This document shows, in pieces, positions 48,776 through 60,455 of a stretch of 64,000 nt of DNA; position 1 is the stretch's first letter; each line of letters opens with the position of its first letter. The DNA is from Desmodus rotundus (Eukaryota; Chordata; Mammalia; Chiroptera; Phyllostomidae): contig NC_071396.1 of assembly GCF_022682495.2 (NCBI RefSeq), positions 22,379,735 to 22,443,734 on the forward strand, written 5' to 3'. A program made the position numbers and the translations under genes. Under the pieces are notes generated by a model, which worked only from the letters and a program-made list of their open reading frames with translations, was not told where the DNA came from and ran no database searches.

Positions 48776-51238
48776 CACGCAGCCCTGGAAATGTGGTAGA
48801 GAGGCACTGTCTTTCGCCCACCCAGGCTGCTGGGTCAGGCCTGCGCCTTAACAAGAGGCACCGATGAGAGCTGTACACCAAGGTCAGGAAGCACGGCTGC
48901 GTGTCAGCCCAGCGCCAACTCTGCTACGGCAGGGTCTCCTGGCACTCGAGAACTGCCTGGCCGGCCCCCGGCCCCCGGCATGGCCCCGAGACGCAGGCCT
49001 CTGAGAACAGGCTCGCTGTTGCTGGGTGCGGCCATTGCAGCATATTCTATCAGAGTCAGAGGCAGAGGGGACACAGGCGCTCCAGGGGCCTTGCCCTTAC
49101 TGTTGGGAAGGGCAAACTCAGGCCTTCCCCAGGGGAGAAGGGGCGCGTGCACAAGCCACTGCGGGTTTCAGTGCCCCAGTCGAGATAGTCTACAGGGAAC
49201 ACCCCTGTAGGGATGGTCCACAAATAACGCCCCTTCGTTATTACAGAGTCTCTTAGTACAAAATCATGCACATGCCATTCTGTAACATAATGTCACACTC
49301 AAGCACACCGTGTGACATTTCAGGTGAAAGGTTCAAGTTGCTGTCCACCTCGTGCGAGATATTCACATACCCTACCAACCACACTCAAGCGGGCGTTCAC
49401 TTCTGCTGGACCCTTTATAAAAATCACCTCCAACTTTCTGCTACTCCAGATGTGATGTACCGTTGTAAATACCACATGGCAAGGAATATGAAAGCTTACC
49501 AGAGCATAACATGTTTTCTAATCCACACTCCTTGCAAAGGCCCCGCAGATGCCTAGAAAACAAATTCATCTGGTGTCCCTCATTGCTACTGGACAGAAAT
49601 CGTTCCCTGTAGGTTCGGAATGGGGCTGTGTTGCCCCTCAGTGGCCAGCAGGGTGCGGTAGACAGCAAGGTGTCCCTCGTTAGCTGGTGAAGGCTGAAGA
49701 AACCGTTCTCTACTCTGCCCGGCAACATACAGGGTAGTTTTAGAAAAACTCCGTTTGCTTTCCAGTAGTCACCTAACCAACCCGACTCCTTGCTTGCATT
49801 CCTAATCCAGGGCAACGTCATTCATTCAAATGACATTTATTTTGCTCCTTTCTGCGTCCCCTTGAGCCAGGCACGGAGAACACAGGATGAGTCACATGAA
49901 GAGCACAGGCAAATGGGACAGTTCCCCAAACAGTGGTCCCCAGACAGTGACCCCTAATGGCTGAGGTCACTATTGCGATCTGGGAGGGACCATGGGCCAC
50001 TGGGGCCTCGAAGGAGACACAGCAAATCCTTGGGGGTGCTGGCAGAGACCACCTCTGAGCTGGCTTGAAGGGGAAGGTCTTCGTGAGGCAGATGGAATGC
50101 CAGAAACAAAGTTGCCAGAGGCTTCGTGTGTAGCGCTGCGTGCTTTCCTAAACCATTGTCGTTTCTGTAATGAAACGAAGGTTAAGTGGTCTGCCTAAGG
50201 TTGCGGCTGAAGGACGGACCGCAGACCTGGAGTCTCCGTGCGGTTCGTGCTCTGTCTGCACTGAAGGCACAGGAGGGTGCTGGGGTGACGTCATTTCTGC
50301 AGCACAGGGCTCTATTATTGAATCGTTCGTCGTGTGGTATTTTTCTATGGGGTCTTGGTCTGACTCCACGTGCACCGGCCCGACTTAGGTCAGAGCCTGA
50401 CTGTACACATCTGCTGAGGGTAAGGGAGACCGGAGGCTACGCGGCCAGCAACACCGCTTCCGGCGAGTTGGCTATTGAGTTTCACCTTTTCGCCCAAAGA
50501 AAAGGTACTGAGGGTAAAGCCCAAGCGTGCCCAGTCTTCTTGTCCTCGTGAAAGATTGTGCTGCCGGTTCAGAGATTTGTCTCTGAGCCTACTCTGTATG
50601 GAGGCGGTAGGGCTTATGTCGGAAGATGACATCAGAGTTACACCTGAAGGACAGCTGACACCTGCCTGCAAGATCACAGTTTCCTGGGTGGAAATGCTAG
50701 GGAGTGTGTGGGCCTCAGAACCACCTAGTATGGGCTTTGGAGAAAGTGGCAGTGGCCCGCCTTTTGCCTGTTTCCGCCAAATGTGGTAAGATTTGACTTT
50801 CTCTTCACGTCTCTGGCTGCTGGTCAGCTGAGGACAGGTCTCTGGATACCCAGTTTCCTATCTGTTCTCCTGACCTCCTGAGGGACTAGCACAAGCAAGG
50901 TGAGTGACTATGGAATGCTGAGTGAACCTTTACTAAATACACTAACAGAGCAGCATTAGGGAAAGTAAAGCATGAGGCAACTGTAAGGCAGAATTACAGC
51001 CCTAGAGGGGCAGATGCCTGAGACAGGAGAGGGCGGGGCAGTGCCAACAGGATAATTACCTTGGCCAGCTTCAAGCAGAAGGACCCCTGTCCCTGCTGCC
51101 CGCTTTATCTCCAAGGCAGAGCAGCTTTAGTAGACGTAAGTGATGGGTGGGAATGGGGCCCCAGGAACACAGAAACCACTGGTACTGGGAAGGCCGATTC
51201 TGGCGGGAGGGGCACTTGTGTTAGACACAGACATGGGC

Positions 51239-51372
51239 AGCCCTGGCCGGGTGGCCCAGTGGGTTGGAGCGTCGTCCTGTGCACCCAAAGGTCGCTGGTT
51301 TCGTCTGCAGTCGGGGCGGGTATGGGAGGCAACTGATCAATGTTTCTCTCTCTTCCTCTCTTTAAAATCAAA
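51239..51372 (+). repeat. Ves SINE, second subfamily
   Basis: AGCCCTGGCCGGGTGGCCCA GTGGGTTGGAGCGTCGTCC, then GTCGCTGGTTTCGTCTGCAG, GGGAGGCAACTGATCAATG and a CTCTCTCTTCCTCTCTTTAAAA tail. It is shorter than the other subfamily. Confidence 0.82.
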
Positions 51373-52819
51373 CATACCGTCTGGTGAGGATGAAAGAAAT
51401 AGACGTGGTTAAGCCACAGTCACCATGGAGCCTGAGTGGGCTCCCTTGCATGGGTCCCAGTGCCCTTGCGAGGCAGCAGCTCTGTTCTGGAACGCTACCG
51501 GGAGAGCACCTCACCCTTCAGCCCCTTTCTTTCTCCTCCGGTCAGGGAGATAAGATGCCAGAGTGGGGCTCGGGGAGGAGGGGTGAAAGGGACCATTTAA
51601 GGTGGTTTCTAGAACATCATCGGGGTTAGAGACGAGGAAGCACCTGTGAGATGCCTAAGTGCAGCCCCGCGGTAGGAAAGGAGCAGGGATCTGAGGTCGA
51701 AGGGCAGTGGGTGATGGACGCACTGTAAGCAGAGGTGCCTCAGGAATCGGATGGAGATGAGGTTGGGGGCGAGGAGGCTGCTTCCCACCAGGCTCAGCTT
51801 GCAGTTACTGTTTCTCACCAGCGCGGGGCAGCAGCACCCCCACGGGGCACTGGACCTCCGTGGGCAGGTCCCCAGTGGCCTTTCTGGCAGAAATACCAGG
51901 GAAGACAAGCTCCTCTCAATGCGCCTGCAGTCGTCTGCCCCACACGACTTCCTTCAAGGGGTTTCTATCAGACCCTGCCTAAAGACTGTCTCATTGACCG
52001 CGAACCTGTACTGGCTTGGTAGGCAGCCCACAGCCTTTCCACTGCGCTGAGCCCTCAGTTGGAGGAGGCCCAGCAGGAGACCTGGAAGTTGACCTTACGG
52101 CCCCTGCTGCTGACGGAAGCGGAAGCACGCCCCGCCGGGCAGGAGGCACTCCAGCGTGCCTGCTTGTGCAGTTGCTTCCTTTAAATGGGTCGATGGGACT
52201 TACATATCATCTGTGTTCCAAAAACTATTTAAGGCTGCTTTGTAAAAGTTCACACATCGCAGCAAGTTGCAGTCCTTTTTAAAAGTGGGTTTAGAAATCA
52301 GCACAAAGGGAATACAAGGGCAGGACAGGTAAGATGAAGCCAGGTATAAAGTCAGCCCAAGAAGCACCTGCTGGGAGAGAGATGAGTCCTATTGGCTTGC
52401 AGAATATAAATGAGGCTTTCTGACCTGGAAGTCAAATGAAGGCCAGAAATAGGTGGGGAATGCCCAGTTCTAGGGCAGGTGTTGGCTTTGGGGTTTCCCT
52501 GCCCACGGTGTCCCAGCAAGGTGATTTCTGGAAAACAGAGTGAGAACAGCATTCTTTACAGGTCATAAGGAAATGTGAAGGGTTACCTGGGATCCGCTGC
52601 CAGCTGACGCAGGACCTCTGTCACTCACACCCCGTCACGGCATGAGCTCCGACAGCCCTGAGAGCAGGTGGCTGCATTGCAAGGGACTTTTCAGAGTTCT
52701 TTGTAGTGCCCCAGAGTCTGCCACCCGTGACTTTTCACAGGCACATCTTGGTCAAATTCAGGAGGCTGAGTGTGTGTGTGTGTGGGGAGGGGCTGCTGTT
52801 AGCCAGGTGACTTTGGGGT

Positions 52820-53272
52820 AGGTTGAAAAATGCTCCCCCCACACCCCGCCAAGATATTTGGGGCAAAGATATAATTTCTGGAATTTGTAAATGTTACCTT
52901 ATTTTGAAAAAAGGCCTTTACAGATGTGATTATATTAGGAATCTCGGGATCACCCGAGTATCCTGGGTTATCCAGCTGGGCCCCAAATGCCATCACAGAT
53001 GTCCAGGATGTGGTGCTGTGAGGGTGGACAAGAGACTGATGTGGCTGTGAGCCAAGGGATGGCAGCCGCCACCGGAAGCTGGAAGAGGCCTGGGACAGAT
53101 CCCACTTGCACCTCTGAGGGGCGTGTGGCTCTGCTGACACCTTGTCTTTGGCCCAGGGAAAGTGGCTGGACTTCTGCCCTCCAGAACTGGGAGAGAGTAC
53201 ATTTGTTGTTTTAATCCACCAGGCGTGTGATCTTTTGTTATGGCATCCACGGGGAACTAATACACATTTCTA
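52820..53272 (+). mobile_element. ERVL-MaLR LTR
   Basis: It reads GGTTGAAAAATGCTCCCCCC, TGTTACCTTATTTTGAAAAA, GGCCTTTACAGATGTGATTA, GTTATCCAGCTGGGCCCC, GCTGACACCTTGTCTTTGGC, CTTCTGCCCTCCAGAACTGG, TTTGTTGTTTTAATCCACCA and ends GGAACTAATACAC. This is the full order of a MaLR LTR. Solo, diverged, with no internal gene. Confidence 0.82.
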
Positions 53273-53419
53273 GGCACCTTGACGTTCTTCCCCCTTAGCT
53301 ATGTATCTGTGCCACGAAGGGGCGTGGTCATTCAATCTGCTGGCCCAATACACTGACCCTTTCAGCATCCGGTCCTCAGGATGCAGGTCCCGATGGCTCT
53401 TAGAGTCGATGGTAGTTGA

Positions 53420-53520
53420 CAGGAATCTTCCAGGATTAAATGAGTTGATAACGATAAAGCCCTTAAAATAGGGCCTGACACAAAGTTATGGTATATATAA
53501 ATATTTGTTCAATGGGAATA
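53420..53520 (+). repeat. MIR 3' fragment
   Basis: CAGGATTAAATGAGTTGATA, CCCTTAAAATAGGGCCTGAC and ATATTTGTTCAATGG are the MIR tail. Confidence 0.6.
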
Positions 53521-55172
53521 AATAAATCAAATCCTGTTCTGGGTACGGAGGTTCTTGCTTTTGTGATGCTTCTCCTCTGGGGGCTTCATCAGGATCCAGA
53601 GAACATGCTCAATTCAGTCTTGGGTTAAAGAACAGTTCCCTTCAGACTGTGTCCCCAGTTTTATAACAAAAGGACATGGTTAGATCTTGGGTTAAATATC
53701 AGAAAGACACAGCACAGATCTGAAGGGTCACGGCTTCCCGCTGAGGGGAGAATGGAACACATCGCCCATGTTCTTCTGCAGCTCGAGCCCTCGGAGACAA
53801 AGGACTAATATTTGAACCTGGTTTTAGTCATTTAAGTTCCCTATTTATTTAAAGCTCTCTTGTTGTTTATTCTTAACTGTATTTGAAGAACAGTAAGTTA
53901 TCCCTTTTCCTAACACGGGAAAATAGACCCAAGGACCTCCCTCCCCAATTACACCAGGAGCAGAGGCCAGGGTTTTAGTCCCAATTCTGTCCCTCTATGC
54001 ACCTGTGACCTCAAGCAAGACCCTTGATTCTAAGCTTCAGTGTCTTTTCAGTTTCATTTAAGACTGATTTTAAAATACTTTTAAAACATTTTAGTCATTT
54101 TTGGTCTTATTTTAAATATCTAAAAATATTCTTTTTTCGGCTCATATACACTGTTTTCCTCCGAATTTAGCTCGAAGGGCTTCAAAGGCTCTGACGGAAA
54201 GTCTTCTGACAAAAGACCACTTGTTCTTCTCCTGTGCCTTGTTAATGTCCATGCAGTGCTCTCAGAGCTGAGTCCTTCTGGCTCTGGGCTCTGCCCACAA
54301 CAGGCGCCAGCGGGGGCTGTCAGGGGGCCCCTGCGTGACTGACTGGTGGCTGAGTGCGTGTGCCTTTCAGGAGAAGTGGGGACGTCTAAGAGGGATTCAA
54401 CTGCTATACCTTCAAGTGGGTTTTCATAGAAACACCTTTTTTCTTGTCATTTAGACCGCATCTCGCTTTGGGGGCAGAGAGGTGGCTTGGAAAACAGACA
54501 TCATTGAAAGTATCAGCATCGCCACTACCTACCTTATAACTTCCCAGTGTAACGGAGCAGCTCTGCGGTCTCAGAAACATAAACTTGCTTAAAAAGGGCA
54601 ACACTTAAGAACTATAAAATGTAGGTGGTGGCCCTGTGTGTTTTCACTGTACAACCCTTTCGACATTTGTAACTTAAGTGTTTCGTCAGCACTGAGAACG
54701 CAGGGCCTCGCCAGCAGAGCTGCCCGGGCGGGCGGGCGGTGGGAGAACGGGCCACTTTCTCCACGGACCTCCTGGCCACTTGAAGGCAGCCCCTCTGCCT
54801 TCGCCCTGCTCTCACCCTTCCTGTTCTCACTCCCAGGAGTGAGGGAGTAGAGAACACGCTGAATGGAGTCGGAGACCAGAGCCGGGCCAGACGAGCTCAC
54901 TGCTGCTCACAGACGCCTCGCTGCCACCAAGGAAAGGGGTATCTAATATTCAATTAAAAAAAAAAGACGAGCAAATATCTTTTTGGTGATCGGGAAAGAC
55001 TGGGGATGTATGGAGTGTGCATTTATACATGGGTGATGTGTTTCTCTTCACTCACCTGAGTTAAAGATCAAAGATTTGAAAGTTATGATCCATGTAGTAC
55101 ATTTGATGTCGTTTTTCCGATTCCTTGTTTTTTAATTGGCTTTTTCCTTTTGGTTGAATGCCTTTGAATCAG

Positions 55173-55187
55173 CCCCCCCCCCCCCCC
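55173..55187 (+). repeat. C15 homopolymer
   Basis: Fifteen C in a row, unusual in length for poly-C in mammals. Length calls in such runs are often unreliable. Confidence 0.85.
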
Positions 55188-56054
55188 TTGCACCTTATCA
55201 GGCACAGGCTCCATCTGGTGGTCAACATCCCGTGGCTGTTCTGGGATGTCGTCTCAATCGGTCTGGTTCTGTTTTCACTTTGTCCTCGGGACAAACGACC
55301 GCTCGTGAGGCCTTCGCAGGCCGACTTTTACATGAATTCCCAGGATCACTGCAAGAGCTCCCGCAGCCCACACTTCCCAGTTGTGTCGTCAACTTTCAGT
55401 TCTCCGCACACGCGTGACACTCCGCCCTCTAGGGCTCTGCGCGCACTACCAGGGACACTGGAAAGTTCCTTTCCTTTCCCCCGCCTCTTGGAAGCCCTTC
55501 TCCACTTTGAATACTGGCGTGGGTGCTCCGACTCTGTATTTCCCTAGGGCCCTACGCTTATCTGGTACAGCACTCACCACGCTGGGCTGCAGTTAGCTGC
55601 TCCTATTTCTAAACACACGTCTTATTCTCCACTGTACTCACCGCGTCTGACACACACGCAGTAGGTGCTCAGTACTTGCTGTCTAATGAGTAAGTAAATA
55701 GTGAGTGAAAGAACTAGTGAGTGAACCAGGGCCAGAGAAAAGGGGGAAGGTGATAGTGACTTATGTAAAAACAGCTTCGTTGAGATAGAATTCACCGTTG
55801 TAAAGTACACAATTGAGTTATTTTTAGTTATTTATTTCTGGATCAGCCAATTTGAAAGGTAACAGTTACAGGGGAAGACACTGAATTGAAAATTTTAAAA
55901 AAAGTTTTAATGTCAGTTTATTCTGACTTTATTGAAAGTGTTTCTATTGTTATAAGAATACAAAATATTATTTAAAATATATCATTTAAAGTCAGTAACT
56001 TAACATTTCAATTAAAAGATATAAAAATGCCATAGGCATGAAACACAGATTTTT

Positions 56055-56240
56055 TTTTTTAAATTTTTAGAGAGAGTGAGGATGGGGGAGGGAAAGAGAA
56101 AGAGAGAAATATTGATTTGTTGTTCCACTTATTCATGCCTTCATTGGTTGATTCTCATATGTGCCCTGACTGGGAGCTTGAACCCTCAACCTTGGCATAT
56201 TAGGGCGATACTCTGACCAGCTGAGCTACCGGACCAGGGC
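56055..56240 (-). repeat. Ves-type SINE with 16 bp target-site duplication
   Basis: On + it begins TTTTTAAATTTTTAGAGAGAG, has a GA-rich part, then GCCCTGACTGGGAGCTTGAA and CAGCTGAGCTACCGGACCAG. TGAAACACAGATTTTT is repeated exactly at 56039-56054 and 56241-56256. It resembles the 21.67 kb copy more than the young copies, yet its duplication is intact. Confidence 0.92.
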
Positions 56241-57199
56241 TGAAACACAGATTTTTACTGTGAAGCGTGAATGCGTGTTCCTCTCTTCATTTAAACGCTT
56301 ACCTGAAGTGATCTGTGATGTACGCATCCTCACTTTTGCACTCCACACCCCTCGCATCTGTGTGAGCTTCTGTGTGTGTCTGTGAGAACTCACATGTGGT
56401 CAGCCTGTCTCCTGTACGCAGGGGCGAGGGGCCGTAGGGTTGGGTTTCAAATGCCGTGAGCATTGCCTTCTTTTTCAGGAAGTACATCCAAAATTTTACT
56501 CAACAGGCATGAGGAGCTTGGTTGTATCTGTCTTCTCTTCTTCCAAGGCAGCTGGTCACGCCACAGATGGTACAGAACAGAGGTGACCAAGAGGCAGAGG
56601 TCCAGCAGAGGGTCTGTGCCTACGCAGGCATGTCCTGAGCAAGCGACAGTCACCGTGACACCGTGATTTACGGAGGAAACAGATGGCGAGACTCACCAAA
56701 CAGCTCTAACAAGTCTTGAGTCTGACAGAAGGGCAAGCAGCTGGTGGACTTCAAGGGGCTCGGCAACCGCCTCTACATTGCAGGTGTGGACAAGAGAGAG
56801 GAGAGTATAAGTCAGAAGTAGAAATTAGGGTCACAGGACTAGACGTCAAATGGCAGCACAAAGCAGGGACACTGGCCTGGAGGGAGCGGATGGTTGGGAA
56901 GGGCAGAAGAAGCTGTCAGCAGGATAGACTCCGGGGTCTGAGACCCTGTGGGAGTGAGTTGGGGTGGAGGTGTTAGAGGGGGCGTGAGAACGGGCTCCAG
57001 GTGCAGGAAAGACATAGATGTGGGTGTCACTGAGGATGACAAAAGTGAAGGACCCTATGGGACAGGTACTAATGTCCTAGAGGCCATCGAGTGCCAGGGG
57101 ATGCTTGTGTGAGGGCCCTAGTTATCCACAGTGACATCTGTCTCACTTGAGAAGGATACCTGTCTGAACGCACGCGCACTCAGGTGCTTCCGTCCCTCT

Positions 57200-57342
57200 T
57201 CAGAAGTCTTGCGCTTTATAGATGGCGCAGTCACTGCCGAGGTCCCACTCCATCCTCCTGAAGAAGTAGACCATGGCGCTCTCCGCCAGCAAGCCGCACA
57301 GGACGGCGCAGAGGGAGAGCTTGCGCGTGCTGTTCAGTGTCA
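57200..57342 (-). CDS. ARV1: ARV1 coding exon 5 (residues 236-282, stop)
   Basis: Acceptor CCCCCCGCAG followed by TGACACTGAAC. The joining codon is G+TG = Val. The exon encodes [20 protein letters not shown], then [20 protein letters not shown] and YKAQDF, with TGA at 57202-57200. It carries the last membrane segment and the conserved MEWD-GSD-AI-K-QDF tail, which confirms the gene ends here. The five exons add up to 849 nt, 282 codons plus stop, with no frame break. Several positions in the last hydrophobic segment differ from what I recall for human (for example CAVLCG against LAVLSG). Confidence 0.94.
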
Positions 57343-58107
57343 CTGCGGGGGGAGGCGGCTGGTAAGTTCTTCAGAGCTTACGTCCGCGACATTGTCATTA
57401 TTAATTGATGTGTAAATTAAGTGGTAGGAATGGGATTGCTTTTGTAAAGCTGTCTTTAGAAAATCTCTGTTTGTCCTTATTAATCTGTGCTGCTACCTCC
57501 TCCCACCTTCCCCACTGCACACCTCTGGAGAGAACCAAAGCGTCTGCGTGTAACACGGACACTCCTGCAATCAAGGCAGATTCCCATGAATATGAAAAGG
57601 AAAGATGAGGTGTGGGCTCTAAGGTCATAAAGAGAGTAGCAGGAAGAAACTGGTCCTCCTGGTCCTCCTGGTCCTCCTGAGTAGACAACAGCACCACGGC
57701 AGAGAGTATCATTTAAAACAGCGCTTCTCACAAGGTGTGGGAAAACGAGACCCACAAGGGGCCTCTCTCCCCCCTGGTGGAGTAGCCCTCGCCCTGGCTT
57801 GCTGACACCCACCACGTGAATTTGGACCAATGGTTGATAAAGTGCAGGTGACAATGGCTGTCCTGCTACCTGCACAGGACAGAGACGATGCCTAGGAAGA
57901 CATTGAAAACTACGTGGTAGCATGTGGTTAAACTGAACAAACACGAAATGTGCTCTGCACAAAGCAGCGCGGAAACGTTAGGCACTGTTATTATTCTACA
58001 GAGGTTTCCAGTGTCCAACAGGTTGTATAAGAACTGTGATCGAGAAATAAGGCTATAAGCTTGATGGGCGCGGGGAGCCGAGAAGACAGAATAAAACACA
58101 AACGCAC
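57343..58107 (-). other. ARV1: ARV1 intron 4
   Basis: A 765 bp intron with GTGCGT donor and a C-rich acceptor. It contains a short 9 bp tandem repeat at 57651-57678. No SINE is present and no other function is seen. Confidence 0.85.
57651..57678 (+). repeat. 9 bp tandem repeat (TGGTCCTCC)3
   Basis: Three exact units plus two bases, inside ARV1 intron 4. Translated it would look collagen-like, but no exon is present here. Confidence 0.9.
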
Positions 58108-58332
58108 CTCTGATTGCCTGAAAATTCGAGGTGAGGACGAAGACTTTAATGAACCTCAGGCACAGCAGTGTGTATTCATGCTCCCAGATGACAGCTGGGA
58201 TCAGCAAGAGCTTTCCGTAGCTCGATAATAATAAGGCTTTCAGCAGCAAGACAAAGTCGGGTTTCTTTTTGGTTGTGATAGATCGTTCTATCCACAGGAA
58301 AGTAAAAATGCCAATTAAAAAGGCAGCTTGTT
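58108..58332 (-). CDS. ARV1: ARV1 coding exon 4 (residues 161-235 plus 1 nt)
   Basis: Acceptor CCTTCTTAG followed by AACAAGCTGCC. With the G left from exon 3 the junction reads L-E-Q-A-A-F-L-I-G, restoring the family sequence. The exon encodes two hydrophobic membrane segments, [12 protein letters not shown] and [19 protein letters not shown], then [20 protein letters not shown] and [10 protein letters not shown]. It ends AGAG|GTGCGT, leaving one G. The open frame running past the donor (GAFVFYSVF...) is intron. Confidence 0.95.
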
Positions 58333-59714
58333 CTAAGAAGGAAATGGGAAATAAAAATAAGAATGTCCCTATACAAAAATGCCATATCCCCATCAAAACA
58401 AATAAACCACAACCCAAGATGCAGCGTATCAGCTGACTTCATTAAGAAACGCTTCATCGAGATCAAATCTTTTCCCTTCCTCCTCTTTTTTTTTTTTTTT
58501 TGCCTTTTGCAGCAAATCCTTCTTAGTATAATTTCAGGAATCCATTTCAACTATTCCTTCATGAAGTATTTCGCCATCCACTGATGAAAAGGTAACTCCA
58601 TTTGGACTGTAATCATCAATTTTCTGAAGTTCCTTCTTGGAAGTAGGATTCTGTTGGACCATCGTAAGTGCTCCGTCCCCACAGGAAGAACAACCAGAGA
58701 GTCGAGGGTCTTACATCTGAAAGATGGGCCCGTCCTAGGAATTTCGCAGGAAGACTTCCCTTCCTTTTCTTTGTTTATTCTCCCACTATTTATCGAGTGC
58801 CTGTTATCCACAAGGTTTTGAATGCTCTGTCACCTACACTGAAAACTTCCCTTCGTGATTTTAACCAACTTTGAGTGCAATTCCTTATCCTTCCAGAAAG
58901 TATTCATACAGAGGTCATAAAGCAGCTTATCTTTAGAAATTTTGCGAGGCTTTGCTATGAAGCTTAAAATTATATTAGGTTCTAGTTCTCGGCTAATATG
59001 ATATGTTTAAGGATATTTTTAGTAGTACTGTGTACATTTGGGAATTCTCAGCATATAGATGAATTTTAAAACCTCGGGGCTGGGCGAGAGGACCAAGGGA
59101 GTGACAGCAGATAGAGAAAAAAGAGGACACGTGGTCCAGAAGGATGACATTGGACTGGGTGACAATGTTTCCTAATCAAAGAATTTTAGAGGCAGAGAGG
59201 TGTGGAAACCAGTAAGGAATAAAACGGCCACAGAAATTAATACAACACAATTCTGACCTGAGTCACAAATTTAAACTCTGAAGCATAGCCATTCCTGAAC
59301 TTGTAACTTTTCCTTACACTGCATTAGTCATGACATTGGGTAATGCCTGACAATGACCAGTCTGTTTTAAAAACGAGGGGGCCAGGTCATTTTCAAACTG
59401 GAAAATTATACTTAAATTTAAGGATTTTATCGACAATATTATGTCTCAAAATATTTCGTGAAACTCTTTAAACTGATAATATCCATCTGATGGATAAAGA
59501 CCATGTACTCTGATGATATTTCCATACCACAGGTGTGGTAGTAAAAAAGCAAGAAAGCAGATAATTTGAGCAAACTCACTCAGTAGGTTAGTGGTAGGAC
59601 TGGAAATTAAGTCTCAAGTCCTAAACCAACTAGCTCCCTTTACCACGCGCCTCACTTGTGATCACAAGAACAAGTGCCAGGTGACTAAGAACAGAAAGCA
59701 GGGCTTGTTCCTAC
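58333..59714 (-). other. ARV1: ARV1 intron 3
   Basis: A 1,382 bp intron with GTAGGA donor and TTAG acceptor. The polypyrimidine tract is weak. A run of T at about 58486-58501 (A on the transcript strand) lies some 150 bp upstream of the acceptor. The block at about 59047-59160 resembles the tail of the ancient repeat also seen at 4.4-4.85 kb. Nothing else was recognised. Confidence 0.8.
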
Positions 59715-59868
59715 CTAGAGAAGCAATTGCAAACATTCTGTAGAAATCCCACTCCTTAGCATATCTGATAAAGTCGTCAGGATCAGTGTTCTGGCTTGAA
59801 TCTTGAAGCTGCCACCACCTCAGATATGCCTCACAAAGCAAACAAAATATGCAGAGTTTTCCATGCAT
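59715..59868 (-). CDS. ARV1: ARV1 coding exon 3 (residues 110-160 plus 1 nt)
   Basis: Acceptor ...GACCAG followed by ATG CAT GGA, which encodes [20 protein letters not shown] and then [20 protein letters not shown] and [11 protein letters not shown]. It ends CTAG|GTAGGA and leaves one G for the next codon. The first residue is Met where I recall Ile in human. This Met is internal, so it is not a start. The segment contains the conserved [14 protein letters not shown] and [12 protein letters not shown] blocks of ARV1. A bat SINE in the opposite orientation lies about 110-320 bp upstream of this acceptor. Confidence 0.95.
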
Positions 59869-59979
59869 CTGGTCGTCAAAAAGACAGTGCCATTCAATTA
59901 GGTAAACAAGAATTAATTGTACTGAGTACCAATAGCTACACAGTATGTACAGCATTTGTGGTTTTGAAAAATGTCCTAT

Positions 59980-60186
59980 GTATCCCTGGCTGGTGTGGCT
60001 CAGTGGTTAAGTGCCGGCTTGCAAATCAAAGGGTCACGGGTTCAATTCCCAGTCAGGACACATGCCTGGGTTGCGGGCCAGATACCCAGTAGGGGGCGCA
60101 CAAGAGGCAACCACATATTGATGTTTTCCTTTCTTCCTCCCTTCCCTTCTCTAAAAAATAAATAAAATCTTAAAAAAAAAAGAAAA
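59980..60186 (+). repeat. Ves SINE with 14 bp target-site duplication in ARV1 intron 2
   Basis: Head TCCCTGGCTGGTGTGGCTCA, body GGTTCAATTCCCAGTCAGG, then ACCCAGTAGGGGGCGCACAA and a shortened pyrimidine tail before AAATAAATAAAATC. GAAAAATGTCCTAT is repeated exactly at 59966-59979 and 60187-60200. Antisense to ARV1 and close to the exon 3 acceptor. Confidence 0.94.
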
Positions 60187-60254
60187 GAAAAATGTCCTAT
60201 CTAGTAGTTTTTCAAATTCTGAAATGCCCATTTAAGTGCGTACTTGTATTCAGT

Positions 60255-60455
60255 CTGTAAGCCAGTGGTTCTTAATTAGCAATGTCTTCATCAGAATCAC
60301 ATGTGGAGATTTTTTCAAACACTAATGTCTGGGCCCCAATCCTGACTCAGGGTCTTTGGAAGTACATGTAGACATGCACACTCTGAAACAGTTCTGGAGG
60401 GAGGGGGGATTTCAATGTGCACCCCTAGTGAAGAGCCACAGCTTTAAATAGAAAT
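60255..60455 (+). repeat. MER5-type hAT fossil
   Basis: It opens AGCCAGTGGTTCTTAATTAG, then CATCAGAATCACATGTGGAG, TGTCTGGGCCCCAATCCTGA and ATTTCAATGTGCACCCC with GAGCCACAG near the end, all typical of MER5A/B. Confidence 0.75.

Larger units (their letters stand above)
48110..57199. other. Intergenic gap between convergent FAM89A and ARV1
   Basis: About 9 kb between the FAM89A 3' end and the ARV1 stop. It holds two MER5/L2-like fossils (48.6 kb and about 49.8 kb), an older SINE variant (51.24 kb), an ERVL-MaLR LTR (52.82 kb), a MIR tail (53.42 kb), a C15 run (55.17 kb), an L2-like tail (about 55.56-55.74 kb) and a SINE (56.06 kb). The ARV1 3' UTR must occupy part of 56-57.2 kb. No AATAAA on the - strand is seen close to the stop; the nearest are at about 55917 and 55929, so the UTR end is not fixed. 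Confidence 0.65.

Noticed and set aside
57651..57678. Collagen-like Gly-Pro-Pro coding potential
   Set aside because: A short 9 bp tandem repeat in an ARV1 intron, with no surrounding exon.
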